DNA of 64,000 nt from positions 62,001-126,000 of the forward strand of contig JAPQWV010001057.1 in NCBI GenBank assembly GCA_027422505.1. The letters run 5' to 3'. How positions within the stretch are numbered: the first letter of the stretch is position 1; each line of letters starts with the position of its first letter. The DNA is from Craterostigma plantagineum (taxonomy: Eukaryota; Streptophyta; Magnoliopsida; Lamiales; Linderniaceae). This document shows, piece by piece, positions 54,544-64,000 of this stretch. The position numbers were made by a program, and so were the translations under genes. Under the pieces are notes generated by a model, which was not told where the DNA came from, searched no databases, and saw only the letters and a list, made by a program, of their open reading frames with translations.

Positions 54544-56232
54544 TGTTGACCTTTTTGGTCCATATATGTTAGAGAGTTTGATGAACGATGTAATTGTAAT
54601 GACATTAGGTCTATAAAATAAGCAATTCGATTTGGGACAAATAAAATGTCTAAGTTCATGATAATGTTCAACCATGCATTGCAAATGAGATGAAAATTGT
54701 TAAAGTGTTGAATATTTGAATTGCGTATGATTTTGTGATGAATTGATGGAACTAAGTGATCGCATGTTATAGACAGTCCATGAGATAGGATATATCGTTC
54801 TGTGCTATATATGGAAATAATGCATGAGATATCCTACTGAGCTATAAAGGAAAATATGCTGTTTATATATGGAAAGTGATATATCTGTTTGAAATCTGTT
54901 ATTCCTGGACGAAAATCATGTGTACGATTCTTGCATGCTTTCCACTGAATTTAATGTGAAATATTGAATTGATATCTTTCCTTATGCTGATTGGATATTA
55001 TATTTAGGAAAGGTTTGATTTGATTAACTTTGTGGATAAGGTGCTCTTATATGGTATGTGCTATAACGGGTGAGATCTCTGAAATAAGGAAAGTTGTGCC
55101 ACGATGTGATAAATCGATTTAAGTAAGCTCTTATCTGATTTGTGTGCTAAACATGGTAAATATATTGATTAAATGCTATGAGTTGTACATGGAAAACGTG
55201 CTAATGTATTGCTATCTTGTGTGCCATACTTGGAAAGTAAATCTGGATTGACTCGTTACTAGAAACTGATAGCAGGGAATCACTTATGGAAAGTTCTGAT
55301 ATGGAAAATATATGCAAAGTGGTTGAATATGCTTGAGAACGAAATTGAGCTTTTAAATGGAATATAATCATGCTTTAATGTGCTATATGACCGTTGTGAT
55401 GATTTATTAAAAGCATGATTTATATGGTATGATTGACTCGAAAGCTACATGGAAACTATGCTTGATTTGGTGATTATTGTTTGATATGACTTTCCATGTG
55501 AAGTGCTATTAGAAAAGGATTATATATGAGCTGCACTTTAGATTTTCGAAGAACACAGCCTACGAGAGATTTTTGAGCAGAGAGATACTAAGAGATTCCT
55601 GAGCCATTCACTTGTGATAGCTTTCTACTTTATTGAGCGTTAACCTGCGTATCCATCACTGAGCGAGTGATTTATCCGATATTCCATCATCCCCTGCCAT
55701 ATATTCTGTCTTCGAACGTGTTGTCTTCGGACGTGAGCAATACCAAGGAGGCAAGGTCGACGTTTACGCACACGTGAAGGGAAGGACAAGTCCGGGGGCC
55801 CTTCGGTAGCGAGCTGTGTCTGTCGGGATCAAGGAGATTCCGAGGAACGAAACTCGGCGTGTGGTAACCTAGTAGTGTCTAGTGTTCGACTTGTTTCGGT
55901 TGTGTATTGGGCTAACCAATCAGTTTTGTATCCAGCTACGGTGCATTATAGTGATTGGTTAAACTCTTGGGAAGCAAATCCCAAGGAGAGGAGTAAACCC
56001 CAGTTGGGGATATAACCTCTATAAAAATCCTGTCTCCCATTTACTTTTCAGTTATTTCGTTATCACTGAGAGACAGACCCGAAACACATCCGACAATACT
56101 AGGATATAATAGGAATACTCGTCCCAATATTATTTGGCATATCTAAGTCACCACACTAAGGTTTTGTAAAAGAAGCACATTTATAAGCCTAATTCACCCC
56201 CCCCCCCCTCTTACGGCACATTTATATCTTCA
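54544..56232 (+). mobile_element. Nested solo Copia-like LTR, 1.69 kb
   Basis: Begins TGTTGACCTTTTT, ends ACATTTATATCTTCA, with a perfect target duplication CTATC (54539-54543, 56233-56237). The relative at 61553-62391 lacks it at the matching site. A TATA-like CTATAAAAATCC (about 56020) and a C-run near the 3' end are typical of plant Copia LTRs. Confidence 0.85.
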
Positions 56233-56729
56233 CTATCTTCTATGAACGGCCTAAACGTTGTTTAGCTGTCGCCCTAAACGTTTTTCCCCACGATCACTTT
56301 AACACATAGACATATTAAAGCGACGAAACATATTCATAGAACGATAAATAGTCAAAAACACAAGTCACGATAATATACGTCTTAAGTACGACTAATCCTA
56401 GCGTTCATCTAATCTCAAACACAAACGGGATTTAGCTACGCATAATAGACGAGATAACAACGAAGATTGTAGAGAACAGAGAAGAAGAACTCGTAATCTT
56501 GAATACTGGCGAATTATTGATGCTTGCTTGATAAATCTTCGTTCTCTGATCAATTGGGTGTGATTGCGTCGTTGCTCCGTCTCTTGCGCCCCGGGATGTA
56601 ATTCCGTGTTCTTTTCGCCCTAAATTCGTCCCTAGATGGTTTGGATTTGATCTCTGGTAAGTTGTTTCTTTTTCGGGGTCGAATTTGGCTTTTTATACTG
56701 ATTCCCGTGTCGGTCACGACCTGGGACAT

Positions 56730-56948
56730 GGGCCGTCACGGCCGTGACCAACATCGCTCGGTCTCGTCGCTCCGCCCTTGGTCACGGCCGCGTGCATTGC
56801 ACGTCACGGCCGTGACCATCATCAGCGATGGTCTCTGCCCTCGGTCACGGCCACGTGCATTGCACGTCACGGCCGTGACCGCCATCCGTCCCACTCGCTG
56901 TCCCTCATCACGGCCGTGACGCGTAATGCGTCTGGCCGTGACCGAGGG
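56730..56948. repeat. GGTCACGGCCGTGACC palindrome array
   Basis: Four units of nested palindromes: GTCACGGCCGTGAC at 56735-56748, then two 38-bp inverted repeats (56779-56816 and 56843-56880) with arms GGTCACGGCC and GTGCA/TGCAC centres, then a variant at about 56908-56942 with GCG.AATGCG in the centre. Confidence 0.85.
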
Positions 56949-57131
56949 CAGTGTTGCCCTTTTCGCGCCGTTTTGCCTCATTTTCGCTCCTTTTCGCCCG
57001 AAACTCGTCCTAAGCTCCTTCAACAATAAAAACAAGTGTAAATATATCAAATAAATGCATAAATTGATTGCTAAAGCTCTATTATACCCCGAATAAATAC
57101 TACGATAAACGCATTGAAATGCGTTTATCAG

Positions 57132-58712
57132 CCTCTGAGGAGTTTCTTCAAAGCAATCCTTCATCCCACAAGGGATGGATGGAAAAAAAATTTCTTTATT
57201 CGATCTCCCGAGGGGAGTCCTGAAAACGATACCTTTGACAATTGGCCTAAATCTATATCTTTATCAACCCCTCTTCCTCCCGCTCTCGATTCGGAGATAG
57301 AGAGATTTAAGTAGTGTCTCGGGCCTAGACGTTAGTGCTCCCGAGCTCGTTAAGGACGATTTGTTGTGCCACTTTGATTTTTGTTCAAAAGGGACAGCAA
57401 TAGACGACTTAGGTATACTTATGGGGTCATTCTTTTCTTCTCGGGTTTTTTCCTTTTTCTCGTCTTGTCTCTTTACCGGTGACTTTCTTTTTTTTTTCAG
57501 AATCATGTATGGATCTCGCCGATCTCCTCATTATTTAGGAGAAGATGAAGAATGGTGGCACTTCTCAGGCTCCTACTCCTCCCTCTGTCACTCGAGCTCT
57601 CAATAAGGGCAAGGGTAAAGCTCCACCCACCTCCTCGAACACGACAAAAACTGCTCCAAAAAGGAAGACGCCCGCCGCTTCCGAAAGCTCCTCGGCTAAA
57701 AAGGCTAAGTCCAGTTCAAGGGCGCGCAGGTGCCGGCGAGGATTTCCCCACTCCGACTGATCCTGTCGAGCAACCGGACTACTTCCATCGTCCCCGGGGG
57801 ACTCAGTGTGTAGAATTTCTTCATGGTTTCCGGAATGAGGCCAACCGATCTCATCTCTCGAGCATGAACCCTCGGGAATTCTTTTCACTCTTCGCCCAGA
57901 ACATGGGCTAGGTATTTACTTCCCTCTGCTCACCTTCCCCCCCTTTTTTTACATATGTTCCTCCTTCTATTCTCGTCTTCTTCATTTTCTGTTGTCCCTG
58001 CTCATTTATCAGAGTTTTGCCTGTGCCGCCGAGGCTCTGGAGAGGATGCTTTTTATGCATGAAGACTGCATTGAGTTCATCCAGCTCGAGGGGAAGCTGA
58101 AAGGGGAGATAGATCAGGCCAAGGAGGAGGCCAAGTTGCGAGAGGATGATCTACGTAAGCAGTAGGATGCTCGTGCGGAGTCAGTGAGGGTGAAGAGGGC
58201 CCTCGCTGAGGAGAAGGATGCTCGGGAGCTAGAGGAGAGCGTCAAGCGGGACTATCTGCCGTCACGTACTTCAAGTACGACTTTTGGGGGTGCCTTCGTC
58301 AACTTCAGGAAGTTGGCATATCCCGCCAGAAGTGGAAGCTCGACTTCCTGGATACTGACCGGGCTCTTACCGAGTGTCCCGCCGAGGATACAAGCCCGAG
58401 TCCGTGGCTTAGGGGGGTTCCGAGAACATCATCCCAGAGGATATAATGACCCCTCCCTCTAGCGAGGGAGGTGAAGAGAATTCCCCGTCTCCCGTCTCCG
58501 CTCCCGAGAAGCCCCTTGAGGTTCCCGAGCCCGTTGCCCATCAAGAAGCTACTGTGAAAGCCCGTGAAGAAGTTCCCGAGGTCCCCCTTCGAGGGGAGGA
58601 GCAGCTGGCACCCCTAGTCAAGTCAGTGGTGACTTGGGTTGGGAAAGAGAGGTCGAGTCTGATCAAGCCGGTTCGGCCGCTCCGCTTTGGAAAGTTCTGT
58701 CTGTTTTTATGA
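57132..58712 (+). pseudogene. Transposase_28-like antisense ORF, C-terminal piece with coiled coil
   Basis: Continues the 53716-54045 piece: EEFLQSNPSSHKGWM, then a Lys/Ser-rich tail (NKGKGKAPPTSSNTTKTAP; SSAKKAKSSS), FPTPTDPVEQPDYFHRPRG, an intron-like stretch with a TTTATCAG acceptor near 58012, a coiled coil (AAEALERMLFMHEDC; LEGKLKGEIDQAKEEAKLRE; stop at about 58163; RALAEEKDARELEESVKRD), then an acidic Pro-rich end (SSEGGEENSPSPVSAPEKP). Broken by stops and frame changes. The orientation is opposite to the integrase remnant at 61106-61540, as for an antisense ORF of a minus-strand Tat element. Confidence 0.65.
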
Positions 58713-59639
58713 ACCATTTTCTGTTCTTCCTTTGTTGAACCTTATTTTATTATGTCTTTTCATTTTCTGAACCATAACATAATATCTCCTTTCCCCTTCA
58801 GACCATATTATATTAATGTAATCGGATATGTTTTATTCGGCGTTTCGCACTTGCTTCCGTTATAGTCATATTCCATCGTCGTTCATATGTATGTTTCCTT
58901 CTCGCGACTTCATAACCCCTTGCTATCTTTTAAATTCCGTAACTTAAAAATCAAGACGCCCGACGACCATAAGATTAATTCTCTGTGGTGCTTTCCCGAG
59001 TGCAATCCCTTGGCATCGAGAGCCATCCTGCGGATCTACACACTTCATAACTCAAAATTTTTTTAATTCAGGAAAACGATCATTGGGGGACTCCCTCACG
59101 TTCAAATTGCGAATCATTTCGAGCGTTGGTTCTTCAACCCAACGGTCCCTAAATCCATATATCTCGCGTACTGTAATTTGAACCTTCAAATTTTAAGAAC
59201 CCGAAAATCGTGGGATCATTCCCCTATAAATCAGTAATCACTAAGTCGAATTTCCAGAGCTTCTTCACAAACCAATCCTTCATTAGGTTTATTCTCTTTT
59301 CATTAGCTTCAGGTTCTATGGTGTCTTTCTTACTGCGTATTTGTTTTTATTTGTCGTCTCGTAGAACGATCTATTCTTCTTATTTCCTAGGTTTTTGTGC
59401 TTCTACCCTCATTTCGTTCGTTCCATAGTGAGCTCATTGATAAACAAGAGGGCGCTGCACCCTTATCCTGGAGGAAACCCTCTTCTTCAAACCCAGAAAA
59501 AGTCCCTTCAACTCGTCCTCTTTGGGATTTATGGGAGGAGGCGATAGGTTTTACCTCAACTACTCACGCGGGATTTCCGTGTAGGGAGGACCCGATCCCT
59601 ACGCCCCCCCTTCTCGAGGGGCACCCACATCGGGGATGA
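58713..59639. other. No gene recognised
   Basis: Pyrimidine-rich sequence between antisense-ORF pieces. CCTATAAATCAGT near 59222 could be a TATA box. The short open frames show no motif. Confidence 0.35.
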
Positions 59640-60180
59640 ACCGATCACCCCCTCGTTTCCTACTGGAAACTGAGGGTACTTTGTCCCATCAGTTCATGGA
59701 GAATTTCCTGGATCTCGACGAGAAGCGGCGTTTGGCAAAATTTTCCGACTGGTGGCTTCTAAGCCAGAGTCGGGTAGGTTATACTAATTTTCACTTCCTA
59801 TTTTTTCTTTCTCCTCTCCTTTCCTCTAATCTTCATCTCCAGTCTTATTCACTTTCTTGTGAGGGACTTCGACGTTGTACTCAACATCGCGACTTGATTC
59901 AATACTACGAGGATGCTTGCTCTCGACTGAGGAATTTCCTGGGTGAGAAGGACCGACAGATAACCAGGCTGAAGGAGCTGATGGCCGAGTCCCGAGCAGA
60001 GAGTCAGGGGTTACGTTCGAGGTATCGAAGGAGAGAAACCCAGGTCCGGTTTCCAAGTCGTGTGGGGCGTGTTTTCGCTCCGTGCTTAAGTGGAATCTCC
60101 GAGCTAAGGCATGAGAAAATCTCCTGCGATAAAGAAGTCTTCACTTCCTCGGGGATGCGGCATTCGGGCACCCCTTAGCA
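59640..60180 (+). pseudogene. Second antisense-ORF-like fragment with coiled coil
   Basis: From about 59640: SHQFMENFLDLDEKRRLAKF, SDWWLLSQSRV, then an intron-like stretch (GTAGGTTATAC...TCCAG, about 59777-59841), then DLIQYYEDACSRLRNFLGEK and DRQITRLKELMAESRAESQG. The last part is a clear heptad-type coiled coil. It resembles plant transposon-derived coiled-coil proteins. The exact family is uncertain. Confidence 0.45.
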
Positions 60181-60540
60181 CGGGGCAGAATGCAATCAGT
60201 ATTTCTTGATGTATTATTCGCATTATTTCTTCAAATCACTTTTCCTTATCAGTCATGGAACTTTTCGGTTTCCATTTATTGTCCTCGTCTCCTTATCCTT
60301 CGCACATGTACTTCTCGTTTCATCTTTACCATCTCACGTTGTTTTCGTTTTCCTCGTGAGTTCTCATCAAGTACTCCTAAGCATTTACTTTCTTCCATTA
60401 TCTAATTCAGCCTCGTTCTATCAGGAATACCGTATTCCGAATGCACCTTCTCTCGAGGACGTATCTCGGCCTCACTCTCTCGAGTAATCATCCGGCCTTT
60501 CTCAAGGATTCCATTTATTTTCACTCTCGCGAGCGATCAT
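60181..60540. other. No gene recognised
   Basis: T-rich sequence leading into the minisatellite. Diverged copies of the CTCTTGAG / TCTCGAG half-unit begin near 60450. Confidence 0.4.
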
Positions 60541-60544
60541 GCTT

Positions 60545-60992
60545 CTTTTGTGGACTATTCAATTTCGCTCACTTGAGCGATCTGGCCTCTCTTGAGGACT
60601 TATTCACTCTCTTGAGGGATCGGGCCTCTCTTGAGGACTTTATTCACTCTCTTGAGCGATCGGACCTCTCTTGAGGACTTTATTCACTCTCTTGAGCGAT
60701 CGGGCCTCTCTTGAGGACTTTATTAACTCTCTTGAGCGATCGGGCCTCTCTTGAGGACTTTTTCAAATTCACTCTCTTGAGCGATTGGGCCTCTCTTGAG
60801 GACCTTTTCAACTTCACTCTCTTGAGCGATTGGGCCTCTCTTGAGGACCTTTTCAACTTCACTCTCTTGAGCGATTGGGCCTCTCTTGAGGACTTTTTAA
60901 ACTTCACTCTCTTGAGCGATCAAACCTCTCTTGAGGACTTTTTCAACTTCACTCTCTTGAGCGATCGGGCCACTCTTGAGGACTTTATCAAT
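60545..60992. repeat. 40-46 bp minisatellite (CTCTTGAGCGATCGGGCCTCTCTTGAGGAC)
   Basis: About ten head-to-tail units. Each has two half-repeats around CTCTTGAG. Early units end TTTATTCA (40 bp), later ones TTTTTCAAATTC or CCTTTTCAACTTC (45-46 bp), so it expanded in two phases. The reading frame it forms is a by-product. Confidence 0.9.
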
Positions 60993-61105
60993 TTTACACC
61001 GCACTTCATTCAAAAAGTGCAATGTTCAGAAATAAAGACAACTAATTGTACTAAGTAAACTACTAGGAGATGACGCAGGGGGTAGGGTACGAGGCCGAGG
61101 GCCCG

Positions 61106-61540
61106 TCATGGATAATACTTCTTTAGGTGTCGCGGATTGTGCGGCCTCTCCATCTTCTTTCCTTCCAAATCTTCTAAATAATAGGCAGCTTCCCCACCTT
61201 CTTGATTATAGGCCCTTCGTACTTTGAGTCCAACTTTCCTCTTTCTCCTTTGTGCATTATTTCGTTCATGACAAGCTCTCATTTTTCGAACCTTCTCAAG
61301 CACACATTCCGATTGTTGGCTAGGCTGATTTCCTTTGGTAAGCTGCCATTCTGAGTGCGGCCCTTTTCCTTCCTTCCTCGATCAGGTCAAGTTCGTCCGC
61401 AAGGAGTTGATCGTTCCCTTCCGAATACCTATCACTCAAGCGCTTTCTGCCCAATTTCCACCGGTAGCATTGCTTCGCTTCCGTACACGAGGCTTAATGG
61501 AGTCTCCTTCGTCCCGACCCGAGGCATGGTTCGATAGGAA
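61106..61540 (-). pseudogene. Ty3/gypsy integrase C-terminal end
   Basis: Read from right to left: ETPLSLVYGSEAMLPVEIG, a stop-interrupted middle, then RKVGLKVRRAYNQEG and AYYLEDLEGKKMERPHNPRH followed by LKKYY and a stop. These are the end of the integrase core, the GKL-like region and the usual C-terminus of Tat-type pol. Everything upstream is replaced by the LTR at 61553. The antisense ORFs to its left fit a minus-strand Tat element. Confidence 0.8.
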
Positions 61541-61552
61541 CAGAGTAGTAAT

Positions 61553-62391
61553 TGACACGCGTGTAATAATGTAAAGTGCAAGTGCAACAAGTGATAAATA
61601 AAATGAATACGTTGTTACTATCACCGACGATAGGTTATTACTAGTAATAACCTATCGACTCGATGTCTAGCCTAAATAAAGTGTGCAAATTGTTTATACT
61701 GAGAACTAACCTAATCCAAAGCAATAAGAGAGTAAGAGATAACGACTAAAACTGATAAGAGTGTTTTCAGATAACAATAATGTCCTCGGGATTCGAATCC
61801 CACTAGGTACTATCGTCTATGACACTAAAATATCGCTCCTACGTGATTCTTGACTAGATCACAGTAATTTCCTACCCACTCACGAATTTGCTATCGCCCT
61901 AGACGCTCGCGAGGATCTGAGATTCGACAATTACTAACGGCGAGGATCGAGTATTTCCTGTCCCCCTATACTCGAGTCCTATCATCTACGAACTGCCTAA
62001 TCGTTGTTTAGCTGTAGCCCTAAACATTTTCCAAATATTCACTTTAACACATAGACATATTGAAGAGAGGAAACACTTTCATAGATAGATAAATAGTCAG
62101 GATACACGAGTCACGATAAATATATGTCTTAAGCACGAATCAACCTAGCGTTCATCTACTCCCATACAGAGAGGGAATTTAGCTACTCATAATCAACAGA
62201 GAAGTAACGAAAGAATTAGAAAACAAGGGCAGAGGACTCATAATCTTCCCTTCTGATTGATCTGGGATGGTCTTAGTGGAAGATTCTCTTTCCTTGTTCA
62301 ATTCGGCGTGAAAGCGTTGTTAATCCATCTGTTGCGCTTCTGGGGTTGTTTCTCTGTTCTTGACGGCTCTCTTTCGTCTCGGATATATTTG
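61553..62391 (+). mobile_element. Truncated copy of the 54046-57130 LTR
   Basis: Starts TGACACGCGTGTAATAATG. Shares CCTATCGACTCGATGT, GATTCGAATCCCRCTA, CTACGTGAT and CGAGGATCGAGTATTT blocks with 54046-54543 and 56238-56560. Ends where the inverted Copia-like LTR begins and has no palindrome array. Confidence 0.75.
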
Positions 62392-63565
62392 TGTTGAGTT
62401 CTACTGCCGAGTACGGATTCACAGTCTCATAAGTAATCGAGATAAGTGTCCTATGAGGACGGCGACGGAAATTACGAAATCCTTGGCCAAGGTATTGAAC
62501 TAACTAATGTTAGGCGTGAAGGGTAGTTTGGTAATTTGTCTCATTTCGTTTATCATAGAATCGAGTTCAGAGTTTGACGCAGACCATGGCTCTCACTCGA
62601 TTGGGACACAGCTGAATGGTTTATACGTAGTACTATAATCTATAGTGAGGTTCTGCAATAAAGACTGGGTCGAAATTCCAAGTCGAATCGAGTTATGGTC
62701 CGGTATTGCGGGATTGGCTAGGTAATTACTGGACTCTTGGATTCCAACCTTGCCGATCGAGTCGAACATAAATAGTCGAGCTTAAAACTCACAAAGTGTA
62801 CTGATAAGGAGAGAAAGTGTTTTTGGCCTTAACGGGCCTTGGGCAGTTGGGCCGCGCCATAATGGGCATCGGGCCGTTTAATGGACCGAAGTGGGACTTC
62901 GTATGAAACTAACTTTAAGACTTGGGCTTGGCCAAGTGCTTAAAAGGCTTGAGGGTAAAATGGGAATTTAACCATCATCAAGACCGCACTGGCCCGCTGA
63001 CTGATGCAACAGCAAATCGGGTCGAGGGGAACCTGTGACAGTTGAGACTTCGAAGTCAACTCTGTCAAATCCCCTTTCGATCTAAGGTTCACGTAGCTAC
63101 TATAGTGTTGTCGTCGGTCGTTGACACTCCTTGAGTAACAAGCCATATTTGACCGTTCGCTCGTGAGTCAGTGTCCATGAAACGACTCAATCCTTTGATT
63201 CGATTCGTATCACAAGTCATGACCTCCGCTTCGAAATGGGATATCGGCACACGATAGGTCATCAACAAATAAGTCGTGATCGGTTATCCAACACCCAACT
63301 AGAGCCTTAGGCTTACGGACTTTAATGTTCGAGATTAAGAGTCCACTGGTGCCTTTCTCTCTCGTGCCCATCGAGAACAGTGACTCATTGGATTTGTTCA
63401 TTCATTGCTTTACCGGATACTAAGTAAAGAATTCATATATCCAATAAACGAACAATGCCTTTCAATAAACACACGAAAATATCTTATTACATAAGTCGAA
63501 TGATAAATAAGCTAATGCCACATACAATCTAATCCTCTATAGCATTCGAGGGCATATTCCTAACA
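62392..63565 (-). mobile_element. Copia-like LTR, relative of 41361-43300
   Basis: On the minus strand starts TGTTAGGAATATGCCCT at 63565. It shares several ordered blocks with 41361-43300, including the GTGAACCTTAGA.CGAAAGG block. The 3' end at 62392 is tentative, and no target duplication was found. Confidence 0.65.
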
Positions 63566-64000
63566 TCTCATTCTTATTCTACAAATAAGAAAAAAAAGGG
63601 GAAAAGAAGAGAAAAAAAAAAGAGGGGGATTAGTCACAGTTATTTAATTTTATCTTTTCAAAATCCTCAGAGTCTCGGCGTTAATCAGTATAAATCTCTC
63701 ATTTACTTATGTTTCCGATAATTTCGCGTCGTTTAAATGTACTCTTACTTCGGATTACACTGATTTTCATCATGAATCGACAAATTTTCGCGAAGCTTTC
63801 ATCTTCGCGAGAATCGCCATTTCGAAAATAGTTTATTGCATGCCTTTCTTGATGTTTAATCGAGTTTAATTGATGCTTTTAGGTGTGTAATCGAGTTCTG
63901 TGCTGATAATTAGTAGAAATTTTGTTTCATTTCGGGTTTTTTTTTATTTTTGCAACCTGTTAGAACCTAGGGTTTGTTACGAAAATTTCGTTTCGAACAT
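63566..64000 (+). promoter_or_regulatory. Possible promoter and first exon/leader of a host gene
   Basis: A purine-rich tract (63588-63630) is followed by CAGTATAAATCTC (TATA at 63689-63696), then an ATG at 63772 with 19 codons to TAG (63829-63831), MNRQIFAKLSSSRESPFRK. The Arg/Ser-rich, acid-poor peptide could be the start of a mitochondrial presequence or an upstream ORF. A perfect 8-bp hairpin TCGCGAAG/CTTCGCGA (63788-63810) lies inside it. The rest is beyond the window. Confidence 0.4.

Larger units (their letters stand above)
54046..57130 (+). mobile_element. Solo LTR carrying GTCACGGCCGTGAC palindromes, itself split
   Basis: Starts TGATCGACATG, ends GCGTTTATCA. Flanking TCCTC (54041-54045) and GCCTC (57131-57135) match at four of five bases, and the disrupted ORF reads across the removed element. 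A truncated relative starts TGACACGCGTG at 61553. Less the nested insertion it is about 1.39 kb. Confidence 0.7.

Noticed and set aside
60711..61058. 115-codon frame with repeated LLSDWASLEDLFNFT
   Set aside because: It is simply the minisatellite read in frame, with no start context or other support.

Overview
The window is a stretch of flowering-plant (probably eudicot) nuclear DNA made almost entirely of transposable elements, with two or perhaps three host genes left between them. The evidence is plant retrotransposon lineages, a Kaonashi-type MULE, a Helitron, an Emigrant-like MITE, CACTA ends, and a plant complex I subunit gene. I see no rRNA, tRNA, CRISPR array or bacterial-style operon. 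Family calls come from motifs read by eye, without database searches.

Layout. 1-1567 is the 3' part of a long (about 2.3 kb) Tekay/Del-like LTR. 1568-6080 is a graveyard of small elements: a CACTA end, a MIRNA-like foldback, an Emigrant/pogo-like MITE and two gypsy/retroelement fragments joined head to tail. 6230-6418 (minus) encodes an NDUFA1/MWFE-like complex I subunit. 20826-21245 (plus) encodes an uncharacterised plant protein. These two genes are divergent and were once about 0.94 kb apart. A solo LTR (6600-8966, TSD CCCAG) and an 11.1-kb MULE (9419-20501, TSD TATATATAA) now separate them by 14.4 kb. The MULE carries a decayed MURA transposase, a DUF1985/Ulp1 gene and more than 4 kb of iterated GTAGTACC motif.

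21561-26727 is a minus-strand Tat-like gypsy element with an antisense ORF and an inverted piece of gag. About 26,990-50,734 is one old Tekay-like LTR holding nested insertions: a Helitron (28173-41331) that itself contains a full SIRE-type Copia (30559-40756, TSD CATAC), a solo Copia-like LTR (41361-43300), and a young coding-free LTR element, or LARD (44247-50640, TSD ATTTT). 50,735-61,540 holds a Copia 5' half, a second Tat-like antisense ORF split by a solo LTR that contains another solo LTR, a 40-46 bp minisatellite, and a minus-strand integrase tail. 61,553-63,565 is LTR debris, and 63,566-64,000 may be the promoter of a third host gene.

Recurring theme. Most of the larger element families here carry their own iterated short motif: TCGACATTT in one Tekay-like LTR family, TTTTCGG in the LARD, TCGSSCGA in the outer LTR and a Copia leader, TGTTG-N-CAACA throughout the SIRE-type element, GTAGTACC throughout the MULE non-coding DNA, and GGTCACGGCCGTGACC palindromes in a solo LTR. 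The Tekay-like LTRs also carry tandem hairpins at an equivalent position, and some of these keep the loop while changing both stem strands together. The MULE combination (DUF1985/Ulp1 gene plus a dense private motif) resembles the VANC anti-silencing arrangement of Arabidopsis VANDAL elements and is the best candidate for an undescribed system.
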